The notes under the pieces: model-generated
The model's database searches: none
What the model saw: the letters and a program-made list of their open reading frames with translations, nothing else
Told to the model about the DNA's origin: nothing
Part shown: one piece after another, positions 6,596 to 13,575 of the stretch
Layout of the letters: every line of letters starts with the position of its first letter
How positions within the stretch are numbered: the first letter of the stretch is position 1
Assembly: GCA_937975735.1 (NCBI GenBank)
Contig: CALJUI010000387.1
Coordinates: 1 to 14,185, forward strand
DNA from: an uncultured Rubrivivax sp.
GTDB taxonomy: Bacteria; Pseudomonadota; Gammaproteobacteria; Burkholderiales; Burkholderiaceae_C
Direction of reading: 5' to 3'
Length of the DNA stretch: 14,185 nucleotides
Translations under genes and position numbers: made by a program

Positions 6596-6859
6596 TCACG
6601 CGCCGGCGAGCAGCGGCAGCAGGCCGCCGCGCTGGTCCAGCGCGATCAGGTCGTCGCAGCCGCCGACATGGGTGTCGCCGATGAAGATCTGCGGCACGGT
6701 GCGGCGGCCGGTGGCCTGCATCATGCGCTCGCGCGCATCGGCGTCGAGGTCGATGCGGATTTCCTCGATCTGCGCCACGCCGCGCTGCTGAAGCAGCGCC
6801 TTGGCACGCACGCAGAACGGGCAGACCGCGGTGGTGTACATCTTGACGGTGGAGCTCAT
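6596..6859 (-). CDS. grxC: Glutaredoxin 3 (GrxC), as the separate product from its own ATG
   Basis: A small thiol-disulfide oxidoreductase that uses glutathione to reduce protein disulfides. From the ATG at 6859 it is 87 residues, the normal length. Seen: MYTTAVCPFC with active-site C13-x-x-C16, TVPQIFIG at 54-61 with the cis-proline, and GGCDDL at 66-71. The same frame is open upstream through the rhodanese gene, so GrxC can also be the C-terminal domain of a fusion. The ATG remains a credible start because MSSTVKMYTT matches ordinary GrxC N-termini. Confidence 0.85.
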   Translation of the reverse strand: MSSTVKMYTTAVCPFCVRAKALLQQRGVAQIEEIRIDLDADARERMMQATGRRTVPQIFIGDTHVGGCDDLIALDQRGGLLPLLAGA

Positions 6860-7339
6860 CGGCGAATTGTCCCGCAAGGCGCAAGCCCTTGCCGACGCGG
6901 GCGGATCAGCCGGTCTTCTCGACCCGCCGGTCTTCTCGACCGGCAGGCTGGCGTCTCGCCAGGCGCGCATGCCGCCGGCCAGCACCAGCGGCCGCTCGTA
7001 GCCTTGTTTGCGCAGCAGCGCCGCGGCGCGGCCGGCGCGTGCCCCGCTCGGGCAGACCAGCACCACCGGCAGCGTCTTGTTGCCGGGCAGGCCCTTGGCG
7101 TTCTCGAGCGTGCCGAAGGGCACGTTGCGCGCGCCGACCGCATGCCCGGCGTCGAACTCGGCCGGCTCGCCGACGTCGACCAGCACCGCCTTCTCGCGGT
7201 TGATCAGCCGCACCGCCTCGGACGCCGAGATCTTGCCGCCGCCGGCGGCGTTGGCCCCGCCGAAGGACTGCCACAGCAGCATGCCGCCCGAGGTCAGGGC
7301 GAGCAGGATCAGGAGCGCGTTCTCGGTCAGGAAGTCCAC
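6596..7339 (-). CDS. Membrane-anchored rhodanese fused in frame to glutaredoxin 3 (stop codon lost by duplication)
   Basis: This 247-residue open frame starts at a GTG at 7339. Residues 5-25 form a membrane helix. Residues 36-131 are a single rhodanese domain with the active-site loop CPSGARA at C96 and the closing GGMRAWR at 122-128. Rhodaneses of this type handle sulfane sulfur. The usual VDVRE appears as VDVGE at 54-58, so the common Arg is missing. The ancestral protein probably ended at residue 138 (PVEKTG, then TGA). A 17-bp tandem duplication shifted the frame past that stop into about 22 linker residues and then the complete GrxC (161-247). If real, the product is a membrane-tethered rhodanese-glutaredoxin. 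A sequencing or assembly error is the main alternative. Confidence 0.75.
   Translation of the reverse strand: MDFLTENALLILLALTSGGMLLWQSFGGANAAGGGKISASEAVRLINREKAVLVDVGEPAEFDAGHAVGARNVPFGTLENAKGLPGNKTLPVVLVCPSGARAGRAAALLRKQGYERPLVLAGGMRAWRDASLPVEKTGGSRRPADPPASARACALRDNSPMSSTVKMYTTAVCPFCVRAKALLQQRGVAQIEEIRIDLDADARERMMQATGRRTVPQIFIGDTHVGGCDDLIALDQRGGLLPLLAGA
6909..6941 (-). repeat. 17-bp tandem duplication at the rhodanese stop codon
   Basis: The 16-bp unit GGTCGAGAAGACCGGC (minus strand) occurs twice with one base between copies, giving a period of 17. Read through one copy only, the rhodanese frame gives P-V-E-K-T-G then TGA. The second copy shifts the frame by two and moves the TGA (6908-6906) out of frame. 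Short exact tandem repeats like this can contract or expand by replication slippage. Confidence 0.85.
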
Positions 7340-7350
7340 GGCAGGGTCGG

Positions 7351-7378
7351 CTGGCAGCGAAGGGTCGGATTATAGAAT
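7351..7378 (+). promoter_or_regulatory. Candidate gpmA promoter
   Basis: CTGGCA (7351-7356) and TAGAAT (7373-7378) are 16 bp apart on the plus strand. Predicted initiation near 7385 leaves only a couple of bases before the gpmA ATG at 7387, which has no Shine-Dalgarno sequence. The arrangement closely mirrors the cox promoter candidate. Confidence 0.42.
7369..7374 (-). promoter_or_regulatory. Candidate -10 box of the rhodanese gene
   Basis: A perfect TATAAT on the minus strand, overlapping the gpmA -10 box. Predicted initiation near 7362 gives a leader of about 22 nt before the GTG at 7339. The matching -35 would lie inside gpmA and is poor. Confidence 0.38.
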
Positions 7379-7386
7379 TCACCCCC

Positions 7387-8130
7387 ATGCACACGCTTGT
7401 CCTGATCCGCCACGGCGAGTCCACCTGGAACCTCGAAAACCGCTTCACCGGCTGGACCGACGTGCCGCTGACCGCCACCGGCGTCGAGCAGGCGCGCCAG
7501 GCCGGGCGGCTGCTCAAGGAAGGCGGCTTCGAGTTCGACGTCGCCCACACCTCGGTGCTGCAGCGCGCGATCTGGACCCTGTGGCACGGCCTGGACACGC
7601 TCGAGCGCACCTGGCTGCCGGTGCACAACCACTGGCGGCTGAACGAGCGCCACTACGGCGCGCTGCAGGGCCTGAACAAGGCCGACATGGCGCGCGAGTA
7701 CGGCGACGAGCAGGTGCTGGTCTGGCGCCGCAGCTACGACACGCCACCGCCGCCGCTGACGCCGTCGGACCCGCGCGGCGAGCGCAGCGACCCCCGCTAC
7801 GCCGGCCTGGCGCCGGGCGAGGTGCCACTGACCGAATGCCTGAAGGACACGGTCGCGCGCGTGCTGCCGCTGTGGGACGGCACGCTGGCGCCGGCCATCC
7901 GCGACGGCCAGCGGCTGCTGATCGCCGCGCACGGCAACAGCATCCGCGCCATCGTGAAGATGCTCGACGGCATCAGCGACCACGACATCGTCGGCGTCAA
8001 CATCCCGAACGGCATCCCGCTGGTCTACGAGCTCGACGATGCGCTGAAGCCGATTTCGCGGCGCTACCTCGGCGACCCGGAAGCGGCGGCGCGCGCCGCC
8101 GCCGCCGTCGCAAATCAAGGCAAGGCCTGA
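7387..8130 (+). CDS. gpmA: 2,3-bisphosphoglycerate-dependent phosphoglycerate mutase
   Basis: Interconverts 3- and 2-phosphoglycerate in glycolysis and gluconeogenesis through a phosphohistidine. It has 247 residues, typical of the family. Seen: LIRHGES at 6-12 with catalytic H9, NRFTGWTDVPLT at 18-29, R60, LNERHYGALQGLNK at 85-98 with E87, RYAGL at 137-141, and AAHGNSIRAIVK at 180-191 with the second catalytic histidine H182. The ATG at 7387 has no ribosome site and sits next to a promoter-like element, so the message may be nearly leaderless. Its last 16 bp overlap the 3' end of the convergent Prs-like gene. An Ala-rich tail contains a 20-bp palindrome. Confidence 0.97.
   Translation: MHTLVLIRHGESTWNLENRFTGWTDVPLTATGVEQARQAGRLLKEGGFEFDVAHTSVLQRAIWTLWHGLDTLERTWLPVHNHWRLNERHYGALQGLNKADMAREYGDEQVLVWRRSYDTPPPPLTPSDPRGERSDPRYAGLAPGEVPLTECLKDTVARVLPLWDGTLAPAIRDGQRLLIAAHGNSIRAIVKMLDGISDHDIVGVNIPNGIPLVYELDDALKPISRRYLGDPEAAARAAAAVANQGKA
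8083..8102. repeat. 20-bp perfect GC palindrome near the gpmA 3' end
   Basis: GCGGCGGCGC followed directly by its exact reverse complement, within Ala/Arg codons of gpmA (about residues 233-239) and 12 bp from the overlap with the convergent gene. In RNA it could fold into an 8-bp stem with a 4-nt loop on either strand. No U-tract follows. GC-rich alanine codons make such palindromes easily, so function is doubtful. Confidence 0.5.
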
Positions 8131-8987
8131 ACCGCCGCGGCGAGCAGCGGCGCGACGCCGATCGTGTTGCTGGCGTGCGGCACGCTGTCGGTGCTCCAGA
8201 TCCCGCGCACGCCGGCGGCGCACACCTGCGCCCAGGCGTCGTCGACGAACAAGGCGTGCGTCACCGCCACGTCGACGCTGGCCGCGCCGGCGGCCAGCGC
8301 CGCGCGCGCCGCCGCGACCAGGGTCCGGCCGGTGCTCGCGACGTCGTCGACCAGCACCACCGCCCGGCCGCCGAACGCCAGGTCCGGCAAGGCGACCTCG
8401 ACCTCGTGGTCGCCGTGGCGTCGCTTGTGGCACACGCCGTGGTCCAGCCCGTGCGGCGCGGCCGCCGCCCGCACCCACTGGCCGGCCTCCTCGTCGGGCC
8501 CGAGCAGCAGGGCCTCCGGCAGGCGGGCGGCGACGAAGTCGCCGATCAGCCCCGCCGCCGAGACGGCCACGCCGCGGCGCCCGGGCAACACCTCGTCCAG
8601 GCTGGCAACGCGGTGCAGGTGCGGATCGATCGTCACCACCGCGTCGAACCACGCGGCCAGTGCGCGGCCGAGCTGTCGCTGGCTGACCACCTCGCCGGGC
8701 GCGAAGGCGATGTCCTGCCGCATGTAGGCCAGGTAGGGCGCGATCAGCGTCAGCGCCGCGACGCCGGCATCGCGCAGCGCCGGCGCGCACAGCAGCAGCT
8801 GCGCCAGCTTCTGATTGGGCCGGTGCAAGCCGCGCAGCAGCAGCACGCGCTCGCCCGGTGCGGCCGGCAGCGTCAGTCTGAACTCGCCGTCCGGGAATCG
8901 GTGGCAGGCAATCGCCGTCGCGCGCAGGCCGAGCTCGCGGGCCAGCGCCTGCGCCAGCGGCGCCTCGTCGTCGAAGTGCAGCAGCAT
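8115..8987 (-). CDS. Ribose-phosphate pyrophosphokinase-like protein (Prs family)
   Basis: A 290-residue protein built like PRPP synthetase, which makes PRPP from ribose-5-phosphate and ATP. Seen: FPDGEFRLTLP at 31-41, the flexible-loop-like YLAYMRQD at 85-92, DPHLHR at 121-126, LLGPDEEAGQWVRAAA at 161-176, KRRHG at 188-192, and the PRPP loop VDDVASTGRT at 213-222 (usual form VDDxxDTGGT). It is shorter than the usual bacterial Prs of about 315 and diverges in each motif, so it is probably not the housekeeping enzyme. The ATG at 8987 lies 2 bp after the phosphorylase stop, so the two are surely cotranscribed. Its 3' end overlaps gpmA. Substrate is unproven. Confidence 0.85.
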   Translation of the reverse strand: MLLHFDDEAPLAQALARELGLRATAIACHRFPDGEFRLTLPAAPGERVLLLRGLHRPNQKLAQLLLCAPALRDAGVAALTLIAPYLAYMRQDIAFAPGEVVSQRQLGRALAAWFDAVVTIDPHLHRVASLDEVLPGRRGVAVSAAGLIGDFVAARLPEALLLGPDEEAGQWVRAAAAPHGLDHGVCHKRRHGDHEVEVALPDLAFGGRAVVLVDDVASTGRTLVAAARAALAAGAASVDVAVTHALFVDDAWAQVCAAGVRGIWSTDSVPHASNTIGVAPLLAAAVQALP

Positions 8988-8989
8988 GC

Positions 8990-10552
8990 TCAATTCAACG
9001 CCGCCTGTTCGCGAACGAAGGCATGCGGCATCTCCGAGGCCGCGCCGATGGTGTGGCTGCGATGGGCATCGGCCTGCTGGCGCGCGAAGCCGAGATCGGC
9101 CTCGTAGCGCGCGTGCAGCCGGTAGATCGGCTCGCCGGCGCGCACCGGGTCGCCGAGCTGCTTGAGCAGGTCGACGCCGGCACCGGGCACCTGCGGCGCG
9201 CCGGCCAGCCGCGCGATGCGCGCCATGCTGAGGTTGTCCACCGCGACGACGACGCCATCGCGATCCGCGACCACCTCGTGCGTCAGCGGGCCCAGCGCCG
9301 GCGAGTCGGTGCGCCGGCCCTGCGCGTCGATGATCTGGTTCATCCGCGCCAGCGCGCGGCCCGACTCGAGGATGTCGCGCGCGATGCGCCAGCCGTCGCC
9401 GCCGCGCACGTCGACGTCGAACTCGATCATCCGCCCCGCCAGGAGCAGCGCCTTCTGGCGCAGGTCCTGCGGCGCCTGCGGGTGGTTCTCGAGCACCTGC
9501 ATCACGTCGCGCGCCTCGAGCACCGGGCCGATGCCGCGGCCGATCGGCTGGCGGCCGTCGGTGATCATCACCTCCAGGGTCAGCCCGAGGTGGCCGGCGA
9601 CGTACTCGAACAGCTTCTTCAGCCGCTGCGCGTCGACCATCGAGCGCACCTTCGCGCTCGGGCCGACCGGGATGTCGAGCACCAGGTGGGTCGACCCGGC
9701 GGCGACCTTCTTCGACAGGATCGACGCGACCATCTGCCCCGGCGAATCGATCGCCAGCGGCCGCTCGACCGAGATCAGCACGTCGTCGGCCGGGCTCAGC
9801 CCGGCGGTGCCACCCCAGGCCAGGCAGCCGCGCGTGGCGCGCACGATCTGCGTCAGGCGGTGGATCGGCAGCTCGACGCGCGCCAGCACCTCCATCGTGT
9901 CGGCGGTGCCGGCCGGCGAGGTGATCGCCCGCGACGAGGTCTTCGGGCACCACAGGCCGTGCGCGGCGACGATCGGCACCACCAGCATCGAGGTGCGATT
10001 GCCGGGGATCCCGCCGATGCAGTGCTTGTCGACCACCGGGCCGGCGCCGACGTCGTGGTGCCAGTCGATGCGGTGGCCGACCGCGATCATCGCCTGCGTC
10101 AGGTGCAGCACCTCGTCGCGGTCGAGCTCGAACTGGTTGGTCGCCACGACGAAGGCCGCGAGCTCGATCTTCGAGTAGCGCGCGTCGGCGATGTCGCGCA
10201 CGATCGCCATCAGGTCGGCGCGCGACAGGCGTTCCCCGCCGATCTTGCGGTGCAAAGCGGCGATCGACGGCGGCGGCTCCGCGTGCTCGATCGTTGCCGC
10301 ATGGCCCTCGGGGATGGCCAGCCGGGCGAAGGCGTCCTCGCTGAGCCCGAGATCGCAGGGTGCGACGATGCGCTCGTCGTCGACGACGTTGAGCACCGCC
10401 GCGATCGTCGTGCCGTTGGCGTGCACCGTCACCTTGGCCAGCGCCTGGAAGCCCGCCGCGCGCACCACCGGGCAGTCGCGGTGCAGGTAGGCCACGCTCT
10501 CGCGCCAGGTGTCGATGCCGACCCGGCGGATGTGCAGCATCGGGCTGTCCAT
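8990..10552 (-). CDS. Long-form thymidine phosphorylase / AMP-phosphorylase-like enzyme
   Basis: A 520-residue nucleoside or nucleotide phosphorylase, about 80 residues longer than classical DeoA owing to an N-terminal domain (about 1-95). Seen: helical domain with KIELAAFVVATN at 128-139, phosphate-binding DKHCIGGIPGNRTS at 175-188, PKTSSRAITSPAGTADTME at 203-221, KKVAAGSTHLVLDIPVG at 281-297, and TDGRQPIGRGIGPVLEARDV at 331-350. PKTSSRAITSxAGTADTxE and the extra N-terminal domain are characteristic of archaeal AMP phosphorylases, which convert NMP and phosphate to base and ribose-1,5-bisphosphate. Automated annotation would likely say thymidine phosphorylase. It starts 10 bp after plsC; an internal ATG at 10540 is an alternative start. 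Confidence 0.88.
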   Translation of the reverse strand: MDSPMLHIRRVGIDTWRESVAYLHRDCPVVRAAGFQALAKVTVHANGTTIAAVLNVVDDERIVAPCDLGLSEDAFARLAIPEGHAATIEHAEPPPSIAALHRKIGGERLSRADLMAIVRDIADARYSKIELAAFVVATNQFELDRDEVLHLTQAMIAVGHRIDWHHDVGAGPVVDKHCIGGIPGNRTSMLVVPIVAAHGLWCPKTSSRAITSPAGTADTMEVLARVELPIHRLTQIVRATRGCLAWGGTAGLSPADDVLISVERPLAIDSPGQMVASILSKKVAAGSTHLVLDIPVGPSAKVRSMVDAQRLKKLFEYVAGHLGLTLEVMITDGRQPIGRGIGPVLEARDVMQVLENHPQAPQDLRQKALLLAGRMIEFDVDVRGGDGWRIARDILESGRALARMNQIIDAQGRRTDSPALGPLTHEVVADRDGVVVAVDNLSMARIARLAGAPQVPGAGVDLLKQLGDPVRAGEPIYRLHARYEADLGFARQQADAHRSHTIGAASEMPHAFVREQAALN

Positions 10553-10562
10553 GGCCCGGACT

Positions 10563-11309
10563 CTAACCGGACGTGGCGTCGGCGAGCCGGTCGGCGAGTT
10601 GCTGGCGCAGGTGTTCGGCCAGCGCGCGCCGGTCGGCGTGGCGGCTGCCCTCGCCGAGCAGCAGGTCGACGTGCACGACCAGGTCACGCGCGCAGGCCAC
10701 GCGCCAGACGCTGCCGAGCAGCGTCGTGTCGTCGAGGAACTCGACCGCGGCGCTGAAGGACCCGCCGGCCTCGGCGTAGCGCAGCAGCACCGGCTGCACC
10801 GGCGTCTCGGTGGCGATCGCCGCCTGCAGCAGGTTGGCGTGGAAGGGCAGCAGCTGGCGGCCATTGCTCGTCGTGCCTTCGGGGAAGACCGCCACCGTCT
10901 CGCCCGCACGAAGGGCCTCGGCGATCTGGTGCACGACGCGCAGCGCGTCGCGCTTGCGCTCGCGCTCGATGAACAGCGTGCCGGCGCCGCGGATCAGCCA
11001 GCCCAGCAGCGGCCAGCGCAGCACGTCGGCCTTGGAGACGAAGCGCGCATGCGGCGCGACCGCATGGATCGCGGCGATGTCGAGCCATGACACGTGGTTG
11101 GCGACGATCAGCGCCGCGCCCGGCCGCGGCCGGCCGGTCACCCGCAGGTCGAGCCCCATCACCTTCAGCAGGCCGGCCGACCACCACTGGATGCGCCGCT
11201 GGCGGCCGGCCCGGTCGAGCGACGGGAAGCGCAGCGCCATCACCGCGACGCCGTGCAATACGTGCAGCACCGCGCGCAGCAGGCGCCAGCCGCCGACCAC
11301 GGCGCGCAT
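10563..11309 (-). CDS. plsC: 1-acyl-sn-glycerol-3-phosphate acyltransferase (PlsC family)
   Basis: Membrane-bound acyltransferase that makes phosphatidic acid from lysophosphatidic acid, the step after glycerol-3-phosphate acylation. It has 248 residues. Seen: hydrophobic N-terminus (about 8-27), NHVSWLD at 71-77 with the catalytic His72 and Asp77 (HX4D), GAGTLFIERERKRD at 108-121, and FPEGTTSNG at 142-150 for glycerophosphate binding. Its ATG overlaps the pyrC' stop by one base (TGATG), so translation is coupled to the pyr genes. It may instead be an OlsA-type or other lysophospholipid acyltransferase. Confidence 0.9.
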   Translation of the reverse strand: MRAVVGGWRLLRAVLHVLHGVAVMALRFPSLDRAGRQRRIQWWSAGLLKVMGLDLRVTGRPRPGAALIVANHVSWLDIAAIHAVAPHARFVSKADVLRWPLLGWLIRGAGTLFIERERKRDALRVVHQIAEALRAGETVAVFPEGTTSNGRQLLPFHANLLQAAIATETPVQPVLLRYAEAGGSFSAAVEFLDDTTLLGSVWRVACARDLVVHVDLLLGEGSRHADRRALAEHLRQQLADRLADATSG

Positions 11310-12616
11310 CAGCGCGGGTCGGCCTCGAAGGCCACGGTGCCGGCGACCAGGGTCGCGCGCACCCGGCCGGGCAGCTCCATGCCGCTGTGCTCGAACGCGA
11401 AGGGCGTGTGCTTGCCCTGGCTGCGCAGCGTGGTCGGCGCGACCGCCCAGCGCGCGCCGGGGTCGAACACGCAGACGTCGGCGACGCCGCCTTCGACCAG
11501 CGCGCCGGCGCTGTCGGCGAGCGAGCCGAGCGCGCCGCCGAGCACGCGCACCGGCGCGATCGTCACGACCTCGAGCGCGCGCACCAGGCCCGGTCCGCCC
11601 TCGCCCCAGGCCAGCGCCAGTCCGAGCAGCAGTTCCAGGCCGGTGGCGCCAGGCGTGGCCTCGGCGAACGGCAGCGTCTTCTCGTCGCTGCCCACCGGCA
11701 TGTGGTCGCTGACCAGCGCGTCGATCGTGCCGTCGGCGAGCGCGGCGCGCAGCGCATCGCGGTCGCGCATGCCGCGCAGCGGCGGCTCGACGCGCATCGC
11801 CGCGTTGAAGTAGCCGATGTCGACGTCGGTCAGGTGCAGCGAATTGATGCTGACGTCGGCGCTGACGGGCAGACCCTCGGCCTTTGCCGCGCGCAGCAGC
11901 TCGACGCCGGCGGCACTGGACAGCCGGCACAGATGCACGCGGGCGCCGGTGGCGCGCATCAGCTCGAAGACCGTCGCCAGCGCGATCGTCTCGGCGGCCA
12001 CCGGCACGCCGGCCAGCCCGAGCCTCGTGGCCACCGCGCCGCTGGCCGCGACGCCGCGGCCCAGCCAGCGGTCGAGCGGGCGCAACCAGACTGTGTGGCC
12101 GTAGGTCGACGCGTACTGCAGCGCCCGCATCAGCACCATCGTGTCGGTGACCGGCTGGTCGGCCTGCGAGTAGCCGACGCAACCGGCCTCGGCGAGCTCG
12201 GCCATCTCGGTCAGCACCTCGCCGCCGAGGCCGCGCGTCAGCGCCCCGAGCGGAAAGACGCGACAGCGGCTCAACTTGCGGGCGCGGAACTTGAGCATCT
12301 CGACGAGGCCGGGTTCGTCGAGCGGCGGGTCGGTGTCGGGCGGGCAGACCAGGCTGGTGACGCCGCCGGCGGCGGCCGCCGCGAGCTCGCTCTCGAGCAT
12401 GCCTTCGTGCTCGTGGCCCGGCTCGCGCAGCCGCGCCGCGAGGTCGATCAGGCCGGGCGCGACGATGCAGCCGGCGGCGTCGATGCGACGCTCCGCCTGG
12501 AAGTCGCCGGCCGCGCCGATCGAGACGATGCGGCCGCTGGCGATCGCCAGGTCGGCGACCTCGTCGCGGCCCGAGGCCGGGTCGATGACCCGGCCACCGA
12601 GGATCAGGATGTTCAT
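11309..12616 (-). CDS. pyrC': Inactive dihydroorotase-like protein PyrC' (probable ATCase partner)
   Basis: A 435-residue amidohydrolase-fold protein of the class I dihydroorotase family. Overall layout is intact: beta-sandwich start GGRVIDPASG at 7-16, PGLID at 54-58, REPG at 64-67, VTSLVCPPDTDPPLD at 86-100 and VSDHMP at 302-307. The metal-binding His-x-His after PGLIDL has become A60-A61-R62. The histidine expected near 178 is in WLRPLD (177-182), and HxxHxS reads HLCRLS at 228-233. Only D304 survives, so catalysis of dihydroorotate formation is unlikely. In Pseudomonas, a dead PyrC' is required to assemble active PyrB dodecamers; the pyrB overlap (ATGA) fits that role. A working dihydroorotase must be elsewhere. 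Confidence 0.9.
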   Translation of the reverse strand: MNILILGGRVIDPASGRDEVADLAIASGRIVSIGAAGDFQAERRIDAAGCIVAPGLIDLAARLREPGHEHEGMLESELAAAAAGGVTSLVCPPDTDPPLDEPGLVEMLKFRARKLSRCRVFPLGALTRGLGGEVLTEMAELAEAGCVGYSQADQPVTDTMVLMRALQYASTYGHTVWLRPLDRWLGRGVAASGAVATRLGLAGVPVAAETIALATVFELMRATGARVHLCRLSSAAGVELLRAAKAEGLPVSADVSINSLHLTDVDIGYFNAAMRVEPPLRGMRDRDALRAALADGTIDALVSDHMPVGSDEKTLPFAEATPGATGLELLLGLALAWGEGGPGLVRALEVVTIAPVRVLGGALGSLADSAGALVEGGVADVCVFDPGARWAVAPTTLRSQGKHTPFAFEHSGMELPGRVRATLVAGTVAFEADPR

Positions 12617-13575
12617 GCCGGGTTCCCCGCGGTGATCGACATCACCGCCATGCGCACCGCGATGCCGAAGGTGACCTGCGGCAGGATCACGCTGTGCGCG
12701 CCGTCGGCGACCTCGCTGGCGATCTCGACGCCGCGGTTGATCGGGCCGGGGTGCATCACGATCGCGTCCGGCTTGGCCAGCGCGAGCTTGTCGGCGGTCA
12801 GGCCGAAGCTCTTGAAGAACTCGCCGGCGCTGGGCAGCATCGCGCCGCTCATGCGCTCGTTCTGCAGCCGCAGCATGATGATCACGTCGGCGCCGCGGAT
12901 GCCCTCGGCCATGTCGTGGCAGACGCGCACGCCCATGTCGCGCAGGTCGCCGGGCACCAGCGTCTTCGGTCCGACCGCCCGGATCTCCGGCACGCCCAGC
13001 GTCGTCAGCGCATGGATGTCGCTGCGCGCGACGCGCGAGTGCACGATGTCGCCGACCACCGCCACCGTCAGGTCGCGGAAGTCGCGCTTGTAGTGGCGGA
13101 TCGTGTACATGTCGAGCAGGCCCTGTGTCGGGTGCGCGTGGCGGCCGTCGCCGGCATTGATCACGCGCACGTGCGGCGCGCAGTGCTGGGCGATCAGGTA
13201 GGGCGCGCCGCTCTCGGAGTGGCGCACGACGAACATGTCGGCATGCATCGCCGACAGGTTGGCGATCGTGTCGAGCAGGCTCTCGCCCTTGCTGGTGCTG
13301 CTGCGCCCGACGTCGAGGTTGATGACGTCGGCCGACAGGCGCTTGGCGGCGATCTCGAAGGTCGTGCGGGTGCGCGTGCTGTTCTCGAAGAACAGGTTGA
13401 ACACGCTCTTGCCGCGCAACAGCGGCACCTTCTTCACGTCGCGGTCGTTGACGCTGAGGAAGGTGCCCGCGGTGTCGAGGATCTGGGTCAGGATCGCCTG
13501 CGGCAGGCCCTCGATCGACAGCAGGTGGATCAGCTCGCCGTTCGAGTTCAGCTGGGGGTTGCGGCGCGAGAGCAC
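12613..13575 (-). CDS. pyrB: Aspartate carbamoyltransferase catalytic subunit
   Basis: Makes N-carbamoyl-L-aspartate from carbamoyl phosphate and aspartate, the committed step of pyrimidine synthesis. It has 320 residues. Seen: carbamoyl phosphate loop FFENSTRTRTTFE at 62-74, STSKGES at 93-99 with K96 contributed across the trimer, HPTQGLLDMY at 148-157, VGDIVHSRVARS at 174-185, and HPGPINRGVEI at 275-285. It begins at a GTG with AGGAG 8 nt upstream; that G is also the last base of the pyrR TAG. No pyrI regulatory gene is present, which fits the PyrB-PyrC' class. Confidence 0.96.
   Translation of the reverse strand: MLSRRNPQLNSNGELIHLLSIEGLPQAILTQILDTAGTFLSVNDRDVKKVPLLRGKSVFNLFFENSTRTRTTFEIAAKRLSADVINLDVGRSSTSKGESLLDTIANLSAMHADMFVVRHSESGAPYLIAQHCAPHVRVINAGDGRHAHPTQGLLDMYTIRHYKRDFRDLTVAVVGDIVHSRVARSDIHALTTLGVPEIRAVGPKTLVPGDLRDMGVRVCHDMAEGIRGADVIIMLRLQNERMSGAMLPSAGEFFKSFGLTADKLALAKPDAIVMHPGPINRGVEIASEVADGAHSVILPQVTFGIAVRMAVMSITAGNPA

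Noticed and set aside
7008..9107. 699-codon plus-strand open frame over the rhodanese to phosphorylase region
   Set aside because: Crosses gpmA in the wrong frame and lies antisense to the Prs-like gene; no motifs.
11309..12616. Active dihydroorotase
   Set aside because: The metal-binding histidines are absent; kept as PyrC' instead.
11087..13093. 668-codon plus-strand open frame over plsC, pyrC' and pyrB
   Set aside because: Runs antisense across three well-supported genes and is biased in composition; a shadow frame.
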